NCBI RefSeq assembly: GCF_021602585.1
Contig: NZ_BQIP01000001.1
Span: 124,001-188,000 of the forward strand
Origin: Pseudomonas faucium
Lineage (GTDB): Bacteria > Pseudomonadota > Gammaproteobacteria > Pseudomonadales > Pseudomonadaceae
Reading direction: 5' to 3'
DNA length: 64,000 nt
Shown here: positions 48,612-58,469 of the stretch, one piece after another
Layout of the letters: the number at the start of each line of letters is the position of its first letter
How positions within the stretch are numbered: position 1 is the stretch's first letter
Translations under genes and position numbers: made by a program
Notes under the pieces: generated by a model
Seen by the model: the letters and a program-made list of their open reading frames with translations, nothing else
Databases searched by the model: none
What the model was told of the DNA's origin: nothing

Positions 48612-50198
48612 TCAGACCACGACGCCCTGGCTGCGCAGGTAATCGTCATAGGTACCGCTGAAGTCCACCACGCCATCGGGCGACAGCTCGATGATGCGCG
48701 TGGCCAGCGACGACACGAACTCACGGTCGTGGCTGACGAACAGCAGGGTGCCCGGGTAGTTCTCCAGCGCCAGGTTCAGCGCTTCGATCGATTCCATGTC
48801 CAGGTGGTTGGTCGGTTCGTCCATCACCAGCACGTTGGGCTTTTGCAGGATCAGCTTGCCGAACAGCATGCGGCCTTGCTCACCACCGGAAATCACCTTC
48901 ACCGACTTGAGGATCTCGTCGTTGGAGAACAGCATGCGCCCGAGGGTGCCGCGGATCACCTGTTCACCGCTGGTCCACTGGCCCATCCAGTCGAACAGGC
49001 TCATGTCGTCTTCGAAGTCGTGGGCGTGGTCCTGGGCGTAGTAGCCCACCTCGGCGCTGTCGGTCCATTTCACCGAGCCTGCATCCGGCGTCATCTCGCC
49101 GACCAGGGTGCGCAGCAGGGTGGTCTTGCCGATACCGTTGGGGCCGATGATCGCCACGCGCTCGCCGGCTTCGACGGTGATGTCGAAGTTCTTGAACAGG
49201 ACCTTGTCGTCGAAGGCCTTGGCCATCTTCTCGACCACCACGGCCTGGCGGTGCAGCTTCTTGGTCTGCTCGAAGCGGATGAACGGGCTGACGCGGCTCG
49301 ACGGCTTGACCTCGGCCAGCTGGATCTTGTCGATCTGCTTGGCGCGCGAGGTGGCCTGCTTGGCCTTGGAGGCGTTGGCCGAGAAGCGGCTGACGAAGGT
49401 CTGCAGCTCGGCGATCTGGGCTTTTTTCTTGGCGTTGTCCGACAGCAGCTGCTCGCGCGACTGGGTCGCGGCGGTCATGTACTCGTCGTAGTTGCCCGGG
49501 AACAGGCGCAGCTCGCCGTAGTCCAGGTCGGCCATGTGGGTGCAGACGCTGTTGAGGAAGTGGCGGTCGTGGGAAATGATGATCATGGTGCTGTTGCGCG
49601 CCGTGAGGATCGTTTCCAGCCAGCGGATGGTGTTGATATCCAGGTGGTTGGTCGGTTCGTCGAGCAGCAGCACGTCCGGGTCCGAGAACAATGCCTGGGC
49701 CAGCAGCACGCGCAGTTTCCAGCCTGGCGCCACTTCGCTCATCGGGCCGAAGTGCTGTTCCAGCGGAATACCCAGGCCCAGCAGCAGCTCGCCGGCGCGC
49801 GATTCGGCGGTGTAGCCGTCCATTTCGGCGAATTCGGTTTCCAGCTCGGCGACGGCCATGCCGTCTTCTTCGGTCATTTCCGGCAGCGAGTAGATGCGGT
49901 CGCGCTCGGCCTTGACCTTCCACAGCTGGCCGTGGCCCATGATCACCGTGTCGATCACGGTGAATTCCTCATAGGCGAACTGGTCCTGGCGCAGCTTGCC
50001 CAGGCGGGTGTTGGGCTCGAGCATGACCTGGCCACCGGACGGCTCCAGGTCGCCGCCGAGGATCTTCATGAAGGTCGACTTGCCACAACCGTTGGCGCCG
50101 ATCAGGCCGTAGCGGTTGCCGTTGTTGAATTTGACCGAAACGTTTTCGAACAGCGGCTTGGAGCCGAACTGCATGGTGATGTTGGCGGTGGAGATCAA
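48612..50198 (-). CDS. ybiT: ABC-F family ATPase YbiT
   Basis: A 528-residue ABC-F protein with two ABC cassettes and no membrane segment. Cassette 1: Walker [10 protein letters not shown], degenerate signature [17 protein letters not shown], Walker [14 protein letters not shown] charged linker with [42 protein letters not shown] (given by ends). Cassette 2: Walker [35 protein letters not shown]. This matches YbiT, which binds ribosomes and affects translation. The start [12 protein letters not shown] follows TAGGTAAG. Upstream lies the integrase remnant. Confidence 0.93.
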   Translation of the reverse strand: MISTANITMQFGSKPLFENVSVKFNNGNRYGLIGANGCGKSTFMKILGGDLEPSGGQVMLEPNTRLGKLRQDQFAYEEFTVIDTVIMGHGQLWKVKAERDRIYSLPEMTEEDGMAVAELETEFAEMDGYTAESRAGELLLGLGIPLEQHFGPMSEVAPGWKLRVLLAQALFSDPDVLLLDEPTNHLDINTIRWLETILTARNSTMIIISHDRHFLNSVCTHMADLDYGELRLFPGNYDEYMTAATQSREQLLSDNAKKKAQIAELQTFVSRFSANASKAKQATSRAKQIDKIQLAEVKPSSRVSPFIRFEQTKKLHRQAVVVEKMAKAFDDKVLFKNFDITVEAGERVAIIGPNGIGKTTLLRTLVGEMTPDAGSVKWTDSAEVGYYAQDHAHDFEDDMSLFDWMGQWTSGEQVIRGTLGRMLFSNDEILKSVKVISGGEQGRMLFGKLILQKPNVLVMDEPTNHLDMESIEALNLALENYPGTLLFVSHDREFVSSLATRIIELSPDGVVDFSGTYDDYLRSQGVVV

Positions 50199-50248
50199 AG
50201 GGCTTACCTATCAGTAACTTACGACGCTGGATTTTCAGCTGATAGCGA

Positions 50249-50440
50249 TTAGATACCAGTCTGCGGGCTTTCCAGCTCGCTCCAGTGGGAGCTTGAGTTG
50301 AGCCAACAGGCATACGTCGACAGCAGCATCTGAACGCTGTGACCCAGCTGTTGGGTGATGAATGCGGGGTTGAGGCCGGACATTGCGCCTATTGTCGCAT
50401 AGGTGTGACGGCAGTTGTATGGGGGCCGACGCCTGATCCT
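50249..50440 (-). pseudogene. Remnant C-terminus of a phage-type tyrosine integrase
   Basis: The reading RRRPPYNCRHTYAT, then LNPAFITQQLGHSVQMLLSTYA and WLNSSSHWSELE, is the C-terminal catalytic end of a phage/island integrase, with His-x-x-Arg reduced to RHTYAT, the QLGHS box and Tyr in LLSTYA. Upstream coding is lost after about 64 codons, and the open frame that continues to 50566 has no further similarity. It marks a decayed island border next to ybiT. Confidence 0.75.
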
Positions 50441-50523
50441 CAATTCCCTCCGCACCGGCAGACCGCGCTGAGCGGTGATGGGGGGTGATATGCTTCGCCG
50501 CCTACCCGGCAAGGACAGTGGCG

Positions 50524-50715
50524 ATGAAAAAAAGGCTGGATGCAATGCGCGAATGGCTAACACCACGCAGGCGCCTTTGGGCAGGCATAGCTCTGTTCGC
50601 AGTCACGCTTGTTGTTCCGGCTATCAGCCCAGGAACCAGCGTCAGTTGGCTGGTGGGGCCAGCCTGTGTTTTCTTCGTGAGCAGTTTCATGCCTGTGTCG
50701 AGCGCAAAGCGTTAA
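50524..50715 (+). CDS. Small inner-membrane protein, 63 residues
   Basis: A 63-residue protein starting MKKRLDAMREWLTPRRRLWAG with two hydrophobic segments (IALFAVTLVVPAI and VSWLVGPACVFFVSSFM). The basic N-terminus should face the cytoplasm. AAGGAC is 7-8 nt before the ATG. It lies in the small accessory region after the integrase remnant and has lower GC than average. I do not recognise the family. Confidence 0.6.
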   Translation: MKKRLDAMREWLTPRRRLWAGIALFAVTLVVPAISPGTSVSWLVGPACVFFVSSFMPVSSAKR

Positions 50716-50837
50716 GGCGCTTTCGGGCACTGTCGGAAAGTTCATCGAAGGTACGCTGAAGCGAGCGGTGTCTCGCGTTTTGTCGAACGGCGTCATGCCA
50801 GTTGTATTAGATAGCAGTCATCAACAAGGAGGTTCTG

Positions 50838-51200
50838 ATGAGCCAGAGCAAAGACAACAAGATCGATAACATCGAGTTCAACGTAGCGAACATCGAGCGC
50901 AGCAAGGCTTTCTATGGCAAGGCGTTCGGCTGGAACTTTGTGGATTATGGCCCCAGCTACACCGAATTCAGCGATGGGCGGCTTACCGGTGGTTTTACGA
51001 CCGGGGAGCCCGTTCGCCCTGGAGGCCCGTTGGTGATTCTGTACTCGGATGATCTGGAAGCGTCGCAGCGTAAACTTATTTCAGCGGGTGCCAGTATCAG
51101 CCGAGAGACATTCTCCTTCCCTGGAGGACAAAGGTTCCACTTCATCGACCCGGATGGATACGAGTTGGCCGTTTGGAGTGCCGAGGCTCCTGAACGTTAG
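50838..51200 (+). CDS. VOC-superfamily (glyoxalase/bleomycin-resistance fold) protein
   Basis: A 120-residue protein with two beta-alpha-beta-beta-beta modules. The first has NIEFNVANIERSKAFYGKAFGWNFVDYG and the second GPLVILYSDDLEASQRKLISAGASISRETFSFPGGQRFHFIDPDGYELAVW (given by ends). The DPDGYELAVW end is a typical VOC metal-edge motif. The first metal His is not clear, so catalytic activity is uncertain. AAGGAGG lies about 8 nt before the ATG. It is in the accessory scar after the integrase remnant. Confidence 0.85.
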   Translation: MSQSKDNKIDNIEFNVANIERSKAFYGKAFGWNFVDYGPSYTEFSDGRLTGGFTTGEPVRPGGPLVILYSDDLEASQRKLISAGASISRETFSFPGGQRFHFIDPDGYELAVWSAEAPER

Positions 51201-51337
51201 CGCTGGCACAAACCATAGTGGCAAAGTGATAGGTGGTGGGATCCAGAAATAGTCGTCAAAGATGGCGATTTTCTTGCGAATTGGCTGCTATATTCCAACT
51301 CTCGCCACGCCAAGGCTGGCAAATGAGTGAGTAGCCA

Positions 51338-52042
51338 ATGACTAATAATAATTCTACAAGTCTGAGTTCCTGCCATCCGCCTGTAGAGGCGATTCTGAAT
51401 GCGCCTGGCGCGTGGGTGGAGCCCCCAAACATTCGACGAGGCGGGGAGAGTGGTGTGCTCCGGGTCGAGCTGGAGGGCCTGACGTTCTACAAGAAGCAGC
51501 AAGTTGGGCATGTCTATCGAAGTTTTCTGCACCCGTTGGGCTATCCAACCGTTGCCCGCGAAGCGAAGGCCCTTCGTGCGGCTGCGTTGTTGGGCGTATC
51601 GACGCCAGCACTTGTGCACGCCCATGTCGGTAAACAGCGCGGTGAGTGGCATGCGGTGATGGTGACGGCCGCGCTGGACGGTTATTTGTCACTGGAAGAC
51701 TTCTACCGCAACAAGCTGGACCAAACACTTGGGTCCAGGCGCCACCATGAGATTCTGGAAGCGTATGGTCAAGCACTCGCCAGGTTGAACGTTGGCCGTT
51801 GGCAACATGGCTGCTTGTATCTGAAACATGTCTTCGTTGATTTCAGCGAGCCGAGCGTGAAAGTGGCATTGCTTGATCTTGAAAAGGCCAGGCAACGACT
51901 CACCGCGAAACGGGCCGCCCGCCATGACTTGCGGCAAGTCAAACGCAGGTCGGGATGGTCAGGGCAAGAGTGGGAAGCGTTTTGCCGAGGCTATCGATAC
52001 GCGTTTGGACCGAACGCAGAGCGGCTCCTGGTCGCGTGCTGA
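51338..52042 (+). CDS. InaA/Kdo-kinase-like protein (lipopolysaccharide kinase family)
   Basis: A 234-residue protein kinase-like fold. Typical pieces are FYKKQQVGHVYRSFLHPLGYPTVAREAKALR (lysine and glutamate of the N-lobe), RWQHGCLYLKHVFVD (catalytic-loop-like HG-x-LYLKH) and ALLDLEKARQRL (the DFG-position Asp as LLDLEK), as in InaA and WaaP-type LPS kinases. The protein is shorter than KdkA. Its substrate may be LPS core sugar, unproven. The upstream GGCAAATG region has no strong RBS. It belongs to the accessory block between the integrase remnant and the ABC exporter. Confidence 0.78.
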   Translation: MTNNNSTSLSSCHPPVEAILNAPGAWVEPPNIRRGGESGVLRVELEGLTFYKKQQVGHVYRSFLHPLGYPTVAREAKALRAAALLGVSTPALVHAHVGKQRGEWHAVMVTAALDGYLSLEDFYRNKLDQTLGSRRHHEILEAYGQALARLNVGRWQHGCLYLKHVFVDFSEPSVKVALLDLEKARQRLTAKRAARHDLRQVKRRSGWSGQEWEAFCRGYRYAFGPNAERLLVAC

Positions 52043-52150
52043 GGCCCTGGCATTGCCTTGCAGATGAGTGGAGCGTCGCTGCATGAACCTCGGGATTGCA
52101 CGAGGTCAAATCTATGCAGGGCCAGGTTTCGCCTGGCTGGAGACACTCAG

Positions 52151-52288
52151 ATGAAACGTAAAGCAGCGTGGGCCGCCATTTTGTCGGCCGTTGTGTTACT
52201 CAGCGGTTGCTGGCCGTATTGGCATGATGGCGATCATCACCGGCACTACTACGATGACCGCGGTGGCCACGAGTACCGGCGCTACTGA
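52151..52288 (+). CDS. Tiny His/Tyr-rich lipoprotein
   Basis: A 45-residue lipoprotein. The signal sequence MKRKAAWAAILSAVVLLSGC ends with a lipobox (LSGC), and the mature part is WPYWHDGDHHRHYYDDRGGHEYRRY, about half aromatic or His/Asp. It may bind metal. The start follows GGAGACAC by about 7 nt. It converges with the ABC-permease gene 8 nt away. No function is known. Confidence 0.65.
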   Translation: MKRKAAWAAILSAVVLLSGCWPYWHDGDHHRHYYDDRGGHEYRRY

Positions 52289-52295
52289 TCGCGGC

Positions 52296-53420
52296 TCAGG
52301 CCATCTGGCTGAGGGTGCGCCGGAAGCGGCGTAGCGAGGCCACGAACAGCAGCGTGCCGATCACCAGCAATGCCAGAAATGGCTTCCACACCGTTTCCAG
52401 CCCCGCGCCACGGAACAGGATGGCCTGGCCGAGGCTGACGAAATGGGTGGTGGGGGCCGCCAGCATCACATGCTGCACCAGCTCCGGCATGCTTTCTCTG
52501 GGCGTTTGCCCGCCCGAGAGCATGTTCATCGGCATCAGCGTCAGCATCAGCAGCAAGCCGAACTGCGGCATGCTGCGCGCCAGCGTGGCCATGTAGATAC
52601 CCATTGAGGTCATGGCGAACAGGCACAGCGCCACCCCGCACAAGAACAGCCCGATCGAGCCCTGGATGGGCACGTGGAGCAACCCGCGCACCACGATATT
52701 GAGCGACAGCGCGGTGGCCACCAGCACCACCAGCCCCATCGCCAGCACTTTCGAAGCCATGATTTCCCCGGGCGTCACCGGCATCACCAGGATGTGCTCG
52801 ATGGTGCCGTGTTCACGCTCGCGAATCAGCGCCGCGCCCGTGAGGATGATCGACAGCATGGCCACCGAGTTGATGATCTCGGCGATGCTGCCGAACCAGG
52901 CCTTCTCCAGCGTGGGGTTGAAGCGCGCACGCAGCACCAGCTCCACCGGCAGCGCGCTGCTGACCCGGTGGCGGCTGGCGAACTCGCTGACTTCGCCCAT
53001 CACCACCTGCTGGATGTAGCCGTTGCCGGTAAACGCCTGGCTCATGCGCGTGGCGTCGATGTTCAGCTGTATCTGCGGGTCACGGCCGGCCAGCAGGTCG
53101 CGCTGGAAGTTGGGCGGGATGTTGAGGACGAAGGTGAAGTCGCCGTTGTTCATGCCGGGGTCCACTTCGTCCAGGGCGATCATGCGCGGGATGTTGAACT
53201 CCGGCGGGTAGAACGCCGTGGCAATGCGTGCGGACAGCGGCGAGTGGTCTTCGTCGACGATGGCGATGGGGGCGTTGTGCAAGGTTTCCGGCACGGCGGT
53301 GGCGGAGGTGTAGATCGACACGCTGAACACGTACACCACCAATATCAGCATCACCGGGTCGCGCAGCAGGCTCCACAGCTCCTTGCGGCCCAGGCGCAGG
53401 ATGTTCTTCAGTTTGCGCAT
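52296..53420 (-). CDS. ABC-2 type transporter permease (YhhJ-like)
   Basis: A 374-residue ABC-2 permease. Helix 1 is near residue 22-42, then a long periplasmic domain (AIVDEDHSPLSARIATAFYPPEFNIP and RDLLAGRDPQIQLNIDATRM) and five further helices (about 175-365) with the REREHGTIEHILVMPVTPGEIMASK signature. It is the last gene of the HlyD-RbbA-permease operon, starting 1 nt after the rbbA stop. It forms the membrane part of an export complex. The permease half of RbbA is related to it. Confidence 0.9.
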   Translation of the reverse strand: MRKLKNILRLGRKELWSLLRDPVMLILVVYVFSVSIYTSATAVPETLHNAPIAIVDEDHSPLSARIATAFYPPEFNIPRMIALDEVDPGMNNGDFTFVLNIPPNFQRDLLAGRDPQIQLNIDATRMSQAFTGNGYIQQVVMGEVSEFASRHRVSSALPVELVLRARFNPTLEKAWFGSIAEIINSVAMLSIILTGAALIREREHGTIEHILVMPVTPGEIMASKVLAMGLVVLVATALSLNIVVRGLLHVPIQGSIGLFLCGVALCLFAMTSMGIYMATLARSMPQFGLLLMLTLMPMNMLSGGQTPRESMPELVQHVMLAAPTTHFVSLGQAILFRGAGLETVWKPFLALLVIGTLLFVASLRRFRRTLSQMA

Positions 53421-53421
53421 G

Positions 53422-56160
53422 TCATCGCTCCTGCTTCTTGAGCAAGGCCACCGCGGCGCCGAGGATCACCGGCACCGCCAGCAGCAGGTTGCCGATGGCG
53501 CCGCGCAGGTCCTCGAAGCCCAAGCCCTTGCTGAACACGCCGCGGCTGATATTGAACATGTGCGTGGCCGGGTACGCCTCGCCGACAAGGCGGCCCATGC
53601 CCTCCATCGACGACACCGGGTTGAGCAGGCCGGCCAGTTGGGTGGCCGGCAGCATGGTGCCGATCATGGCGAAGAACATCGCTGCAATCTGGCTGCTGGT
53701 GACCGTGGACGCCAGCAGGCCCATGCCGGTGGAGATGATGCAGAAGATGAACATCGCCACCACCAGCGTCAGGTAGCTGCCGGTGACCGGCACGCCGAAC
53801 GCGGTGACCGCCAGGAGGCTCATGCACAAGAAGTTGACCATCGCCAGCAGCACGTAGGGCAACTGCTTGCCCAGCAGAAACTCGGTACGGGTGATGGGCG
53901 TGACGTACAGGTTGAGAATCGAGCCCAGCTCCTTCTCGCGCACCACCGACAGCGCCGTGAGCATGGCCGGCAGCATCAGCAGCAACAGCGGGATGACCGC
54001 CGGCACCATGGCCGGCAGGCTGGCGATGTCGGGGTTGTAGCGGTAGCGGCTCTGGATATCGACCAGTCGCGCAGCGCCGGCCCCGCGCAGGTGGCGCGTC
54101 TGCTCCTGCAGCCAGTGCTGGTGGATGCCTTGCACATAGCCCTGCACGGTTTCGGCGCGTTGCGGCATCGAGCCATCGATCCAGGCGCCGATCTGCACGT
54201 TGCGCCCCGCCACCAGGTCGCGCCCGAAGCCTGAAGGGATCTCGATGGCCAGGGCGATCTCGCCGCGGCGCATGCGCTGGTCCAGGTCCTCGTAGCTGGT
54301 CAGGGGCGGGCGCTCGATGAAGTAGCGCGAGCCTTCCAGGCTCAGGGTGTAGCTGTGGCTGAAGGTGGTCTGGTCGCGGTCGAGCACGGCGTAAGTGAGG
54401 TTCTCCACTTCCATGTTGATGCCGAAGCCGATCACGAACATCAGCAGCAGCGAACCGGCCAGGGCCAGGGTGGCACGGATGGGGTCGCGCCTGAGTTCCA
54501 GGGCTTCCCGCCAGCTGTAGCTGAGCAGGCGTTGCAGGCTGAACCGGCGCTGCCTGGCGAGCTGCGGCGCAGGCTCGGCCGGGGTGTCGGCAGCAGGCCC
54601 GGGTGGCTCGGCGGCAGTTTCACCGCTCGCTTCGATGAGGTAGCCGATGAAGGCTTGTTCAAGGCTGCTGGCGCCGCGCTTTTCCACCAGCTTGGCGGGC
54701 GTGTCGCTGTCCAGCACCTTGCCAGCATGCATCATCGACATGCGGTCGCAGCGCTGGGCTTCGTTCATGAAGTGGGTGGAGATGAAGATGGTGACCTTGT
54801 CGCGCCGCGACAGCGCCACCAGCAAATTCCAGAAATTGTCGCGGGCCACCGGGTCGACGCCGGAGGTGGGCTCGTCGAGGATCAACAGTTCGGGCTTGTG
54901 CACCATGGCCACGGCCAGCGACAGGCGCTGGCGCATGCCCAGCGGGATGGCAGCCGGCAGGCGGTCCAGCACCTGGCCCAGGCCAAAGCGCTCGACCATT
55001 TCCTCCACGCGCCCCGGCACCTCAGCGTCCGGCACGTGGAACAGCTGGGCATGCAGCACCAGGTTCTGGCGCACGGTCAGCTCGCCATACAGGGAAAACG
55101 CCTGGGACATGTAGCCCACCCGGCTGCGGGTGTCGATGTCCCTGGGGTCGATCTCCTTGCCGAACAGCCAGGCCCGGCCTTCGCTGGCCGGCAGCAGGCC
55201 GGTGAGCATCTTCATGGTGGTGGACTTGCCGCAGCCGTTGGAGCCGAGGAAGCCGAAGATCTCGCCACGGCGGATGCGAAACGACACCTGGTCGACGGCC
55301 GTGAAGTCGCCAAAGCGCATGGTCAGGCCCTGGGCCTCGATGGCGATATCGTTTTCGTCGGCCTGCAGCGGCGGGATCAGCACGGGTTGATGGCCGCGTT
55401 TCTTGTCGTCGGGCAAAAGCGCGATGAAGGCTTCTTCAAGCGATGGGCAACGGGTGCGCGCCAGCAGCGCCTCGGGCGTGCCGGTGGCGAGGATGCGGCC
55501 GTCGTCCATGGCCACCAGCCAGTCGAAGCGCTGGGCTTCGTCCATGTAGGCGGTGGCGACGATCACGCTCATGCCCGGGCGCTCCAGGCGGATGCGCGCG
55601 ATCAGCTCCCAGAACTGCGCACGGGCCAACGGGTCGACGCCTGTGGTGGGTTCGTCGAGCAGCAGGAAATCGGGGTCGTGGATCAAGGCGCAACACAGGC
55701 CCAGCTTCTGTTTCATGCCGCCCGACAGCTTGCCGGCGGGGCGCGCGAGAAACGGCAAGAGGCCGGTGCTGCGGGTCAACTCGTCGATGCGCCGGCGGCG
55801 TTCGTCGGCCGCGTGGCCGAACAGGCGGGCGAAGAACTGCAGGTTCTCTTCCACCGAAAGCGTGGGGTAGAGGTTCTTGCCCAGGCCCTGGGGCATGTAG
55901 GCGATGCGCGGGCACACGGCATCGCGGTGGCGTTTGCTGGCCATGTCGCCTTGCAGCACCTGGATGTGGCCCTGCTGGATCACCCGGGCGCCCGCCAGCA
56001 GCGACAGCAGGCTCGACTTGCCGACGCCGTCGGGGCCGATCAGGCCGATCATGCGCCCACTGGGGACGTCCAGGCTCAGGTCATCGAGGGCGACGGTAGC
56101 GCCATAGCGCAGGGTGACATGCTCGACCTGAGCCACCAGGCCAGGGGGCGAAACGCGCAT
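53422..56160 (-). CDS. rbbA: RbbA-like ABC transporter fusion (two ATPases plus ABC-2 permease)
   Basis: A 912-residue fusion. Cassette 1 (about 5-240): Walker [10 protein letters not shown], signature [15 protein letters not shown], Walker [13 protein letters not shown]. Cassette 2 (about 280-510): Walker [40 protein letters not shown]. The C-terminal ABC-2 permease (about 550-912) has [29 protein letters not shown]. This is the RbbA/YhiH arrangement, linked to ribosome binding in E. coli, but operon context with HlyD and a second permease supports export. It starts 3 nt after the HlyD gene's stop. Confidence 0.9.
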   Translation of the reverse strand: MRVSPPGLVAQVEHVTLRYGATVALDDLSLDVPSGRMIGLIGPDGVGKSSLLSLLAGARVIQQGHIQVLQGDMASKRHRDAVCPRIAYMPQGLGKNLYPTLSVEENLQFFARLFGHAADERRRRIDELTRSTGLLPFLARPAGKLSGGMKQKLGLCCALIHDPDFLLLDEPTTGVDPLARAQFWELIARIRLERPGMSVIVATAYMDEAQRFDWLVAMDDGRILATGTPEALLARTRCPSLEEAFIALLPDDKKRGHQPVLIPPLQADENDIAIEAQGLTMRFGDFTAVDQVSFRIRRGEIFGFLGSNGCGKSTTMKMLTGLLPASEGRAWLFGKEIDPRDIDTRSRVGYMSQAFSLYGELTVRQNLVLHAQLFHVPDAEVPGRVEEMVERFGLGQVLDRLPAAIPLGMRQRLSLAVAMVHKPELLILDEPTSGVDPVARDNFWNLLVALSRRDKVTIFISTHFMNEAQRCDRMSMMHAGKVLDSDTPAKLVEKRGASSLEQAFIGYLIEASGETAAEPPGPAADTPAEPAPQLARQRRFSLQRLLSYSWREALELRRDPIRATLALAGSLLLMFVIGFGINMEVENLTYAVLDRDQTTFSHSYTLSLEGSRYFIERPPLTSYEDLDQRMRRGEIALAIEIPSGFGRDLVAGRNVQIGAWIDGSMPQRAETVQGYVQGIHQHWLQEQTRHLRGAGAARLVDIQSRYRYNPDIASLPAMVPAVIPLLLLMLPAMLTALSVVREKELGSILNLYVTPITRTEFLLGKQLPYVLLAMVNFLCMSLLAVTAFGVPVTGSYLTLVVAMFIFCIISTGMGLLASTVTSSQIAAMFFAMIGTMLPATQLAGLLNPVSSMEGMGRLVGEAYPATHMFNISRGVFSKGLGFEDLRGAIGNLLLAVPVILGAAVALLKKQER

Positions 56161-56163
56161 GGC

Positions 56164-57246
56164 TTACTCCGTGAGCTTCGAGTTCAGCGAGGCCGGCCAC
56201 TGGGCCTCGGCGTCGAGCTTGACCCAGGCCACGCCGGGCAGGCCGGTCTTGACGTATTCCAGGTAGCGTTGCAGCAGGTGTGGCGGGAGCTGGGCCTTGA
56301 CCCGGAACATCAGCTTCTGCCGCTCGGAGGCGGTTTCCACGGTCTTGGGCGTGAACTGCGCGGCGCTGGCGACGAACGACACGGTGGCAGGCAGCGGCGT
56401 GTCCGGCGCCGCGTCGAGGACGATGCGCACCTCACTGCCCAGGGCCACCTGGCCGGCGACTTCGTTGGGCAGGAAGAAGGTCATGTACACGTCCGCCAGA
56501 TCGATCACGTTCAATACCCGGCCACCGGCGGCAAGCACCTCGCCGGGCTGGGCCACGCGGAACTGCACGCGGCCGCTGCGTGGGGTCTTGAGTTCGCTGT
56601 CGCGGATATCGGCCTCGACCCGGTGCAACGAGGCCCTGGCGGCGCCGACGGCAGACTGGGCACCGATGCGCTGGGCTTCGGCGGCCTTGATTGCCGCCTT
56701 GGCGGCCCTGACCTGGGCCTTGGCGGCAGCCAGGGCAGCCTGGGCGCCGCGCAGGTTGGCGCGGTCATCGTCCAGTTGTTGCTGCGAGGTGGCGCCTTCT
56801 TTGGCCAGGGTTTGCGTGCGGCCGTGGCGGCGCTGGGCGGCGTCCAGTTCGGCATCGCGCTGGCCGACCAGAGCCTGGGCTGCGGCAGCATCGCTTTCGC
56901 GCAGGGCAACCTGGGCTTCGGCGGCGGCCACCGCGTGCTCGGCCTGGTGCAGAGTGGCTTCGGCTTCGTCGCGCTGCGCCTGGAGGGTGTCGAGTTGCAT
57001 GGTGGCCAGCACCTGGCCGGCTTTGACGAAGTCACCTTCGTTGACCAGGATGTCCTGGATACGCCCGGGCAGCTTGGTGGCCACGTCGATCTCGGTGGCC
57101 TCGATACGCCCGTTGCCACTGACGAAGCCGTCGCCGGGCCCGGTGTGCGCCAGGTTCTGCCAGGCCCACCAGCCCAGCGCCAGGGCGCCGGCGGCAATGG
57201 CGGCGACGAGGAGTTTATTCTTGGGCAAAGCGGATAGCAGGGTCAT
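56164..57246 (-). CDS. HlyD-family periplasmic adaptor (YhiI-like)
   Basis: A 360-residue membrane-fusion protein. One N-terminal helix ([19 protein letters not shown]), a lipoyl/barrel-sandwich half ([40 protein letters not shown]), a long coiled-coil hairpin (about 85-205, Ala/Glu/Arg-rich) and the second half [49 protein letters not shown] (given by ends). It links the inner-membrane exporter RbbA-permease to an outer-membrane channel not encoded here. The start [11 protein letters not shown] is preferred over a Met 32 codons upstream. Confidence 0.9.
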   Translation of the reverse strand: MTLLSALPKNKLLVAAIAAGALALGWWAWQNLAHTGPGDGFVSGNGRIEATEIDVATKLPGRIQDILVNEGDFVKAGQVLATMQLDTLQAQRDEAEATLHQAEHAVAAAEAQVALRESDAAAAQALVGQRDAELDAAQRRHGRTQTLAKEGATSQQQLDDDRANLRGAQAALAAAKAQVRAAKAAIKAAEAQRIGAQSAVGAARASLHRVEADIRDSELKTPRSGRVQFRVAQPGEVLAAGGRVLNVIDLADVYMTFFLPNEVAGQVALGSEVRIVLDAAPDTPLPATVSFVASAAQFTPKTVETASERQKLMFRVKAQLPPHLLQRYLEYVKTGLPGVAWVKLDAEAQWPASLNSKLTE

Positions 57247-57538
57247 GGGCAGCTCGACGCGTTTACGAGGTTGGGTTCGGTGACGGGCGAGAGGGGCGGT
57301 ATCGACTTCGCCCGATGCTGCACAGCGTGCCAGTTTGCGCAAAGCGCATGTTGACTTGAGGCAAGGCTTGAGTGGGGAGCAGTACTCAGTCAGTTCCGCG
57401 ATAAAGCCATATAGCGAACCAGCATATTGCCCCGATAGTTAGCAGGCGTACTATGTTCGGCATAGAGAATTAAAACAGGGGCTTTATGCAGTTGCGGGTT
57501 TGTACAGCGTGATCGACGGGGCAGCAGGAGTGTGTCGC
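57247..57538. other. Divergent intergenic region, exporter operon and lipoprotein gene
   Basis: A 292-nt stretch with no gene. It contains TTGACT (57349-57354), a TATAGCG-like sequence (57411) and TATGTTCGG near 57452. No operator or RNA gene is evident. The promoters of the HlyD-RbbA-permease operon and of the downstream lipoprotein must lie here. Confidence 0.35.
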
Positions 57539-57907
57539 GTGAAGCGTTCAAGTTCATTCGCAGGCGCAATACTGGTATCGGCGTTGGCCACCGTATTCAT
57601 GGCGGGGTGCGCACAGAACCCTGATGTACGTGACGGCCACGATTACACCTCCGGTACCACCCACCGAAGTGCACCTGACTACTTGGGATGTGTAAAAGGA
57701 GAACTGCAAAGCAATACCGCCACCTTCGAAGAGGGCACCGGCGATTCGGTCAAGCTCTATGTGGACAGCACCGACCCCAACAAGGCCAATGGCCTGGTGG
57801 AAGTGCAGGGCAGTGGCGCCCAGCGTCACTTCACGGCCTATCAGCGCGATGCCTGGTATGACCATGGCAGGTTGCTCGATGCCGCGTTGATGTGTTCCAA
57901 AGCCTGA
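57539..57907 (+). CDS. Small lipoprotein, first of two related
   Basis: A 122-residue lipoprotein if translation begins at GTG 57539 (AGGAG 8-9 nt upstream). The signal sequence MKRSSSFAGAILVSALATVFMAGC ends in a lipobox (MAGC). The mature domain has DYLGCVKGELQ, SVKLYVDSTDPNKANGLVEVQGSG and RHFTAYQRDAWYDHGRLLDAALMC, with two Cys that may pair. The next gene (58126) has the same plan: ACVLPKWQ, VLEVVSYREGSRATFYKG and LREAARDC, so they are likely paralogues. A strong terminator follows. No function is recognised. Confidence 0.75.
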   Translation: MKRSSSFAGAILVSALATVFMAGCAQNPDVRDGHDYTSGTTHRSAPDYLGCVKGELQSNTATFEEGTGDSVKLYVDSTDPNKANGLVEVQGSGAQRHFTAYQRDAWYDHGRLLDAALMCSKA

Positions 57908-57925
57908 TTGCAAGTAAGACAGAAC

Positions 57926-57957
57926 AAAAAGCCCGCACCCTGGAGCGCGGGCTTTTT
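57926..57957 (+). terminator. Rho-independent terminator after the first lipoprotein gene
   Basis: AAAAAGCCCGC / GCGGGCTTTTT form an 11-bp stem with a 10-nt loop and a five-T end. It starts 19 nt after the stop codon. The A-run on the other side makes it bidirectional. Confidence 0.9.
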
Positions 57958-58125
57958 GCGATGGGTGCTGATCCATCAGCGCCGCGAATTCTACGCAAGT
58001 TGCCGGCGATTGAAATGCGACGGAAGTCTGGCGCGGAGCAGGTCGCACGCGGCACTACCTTGGTTGATTAGTACTTTTGCGCAAGCCTGGCTAAAATAGC
58101 GCTCGTCCCTATCGGTCAATTGCAA

Positions 58126-58455
58126 ATGCCTACCTTTCGCATTCTTTTCTGTGCCGCTCTGGCTTTGGGCCTTGCCGGCTGTGCCAACCCTGGCAAACCT
58201 ACCGCCAGCAAGCTGACTCCAAAGTCGCCCAGTGAATATGCGGCCTGTGTGCTGCCAAAGTGGCAAGCCGTGGCCCCGGCCACCACGCAGAAGTCCATCG
58301 CCCATGGTTACCGGCTGACCGCGCCCAGCGCCTTGAGGTCGGACGAGGTGCTGGAAGTGGTCAGTTACCGCGAGGGCAGCCGTGCCACCTTCTACAAGGG
58401 CAGCTTCCTGTCTGGCGACAAACTGCGCGAGGCCGCCAGGGATTGCCTGGAGTGA
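58126..58455 (+). CDS. Small lipoprotein, second of two related
   Basis: A 109-residue lipoprotein with signal MPTFRILFCAALALGLAGC (lipobox LAGC). The mature part is a compact domain with AACVLPKWQAVAPATTQKSIAHGYRLTAPS, VLEVVSYREGSRATFYKGSF and LREAARDCLE. It shares spacing and the Cys pair with the upstream lipoprotein, so a tandem duplication is likely. The ATG at 58126 was chosen over a TTG two codons earlier. It ends 14 nt before the convergent OYE-family gene. Role unknown. Confidence 0.72.
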   Translation: MPTFRILFCAALALGLAGCANPGKPTASKLTPKSPSEYAACVLPKWQAVAPATTQKSIAHGYRLTAPSALRSDEVLEVVSYREGSRATFYKGSFLSGDKLREAARDCLE

Positions 58456-58469
58456 TGCCAGCAGGTGCT

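Noticed and set aside
54355-57237. A 960-codon plus-strand open frame opposite rbbA and the HlyD gene.
   Set aside because: Low-complexity Gly/Gln/Ala composition without motifs; the opposite strand holds two ABC cassettes and a membrane-fusion protein with proper RBSs.
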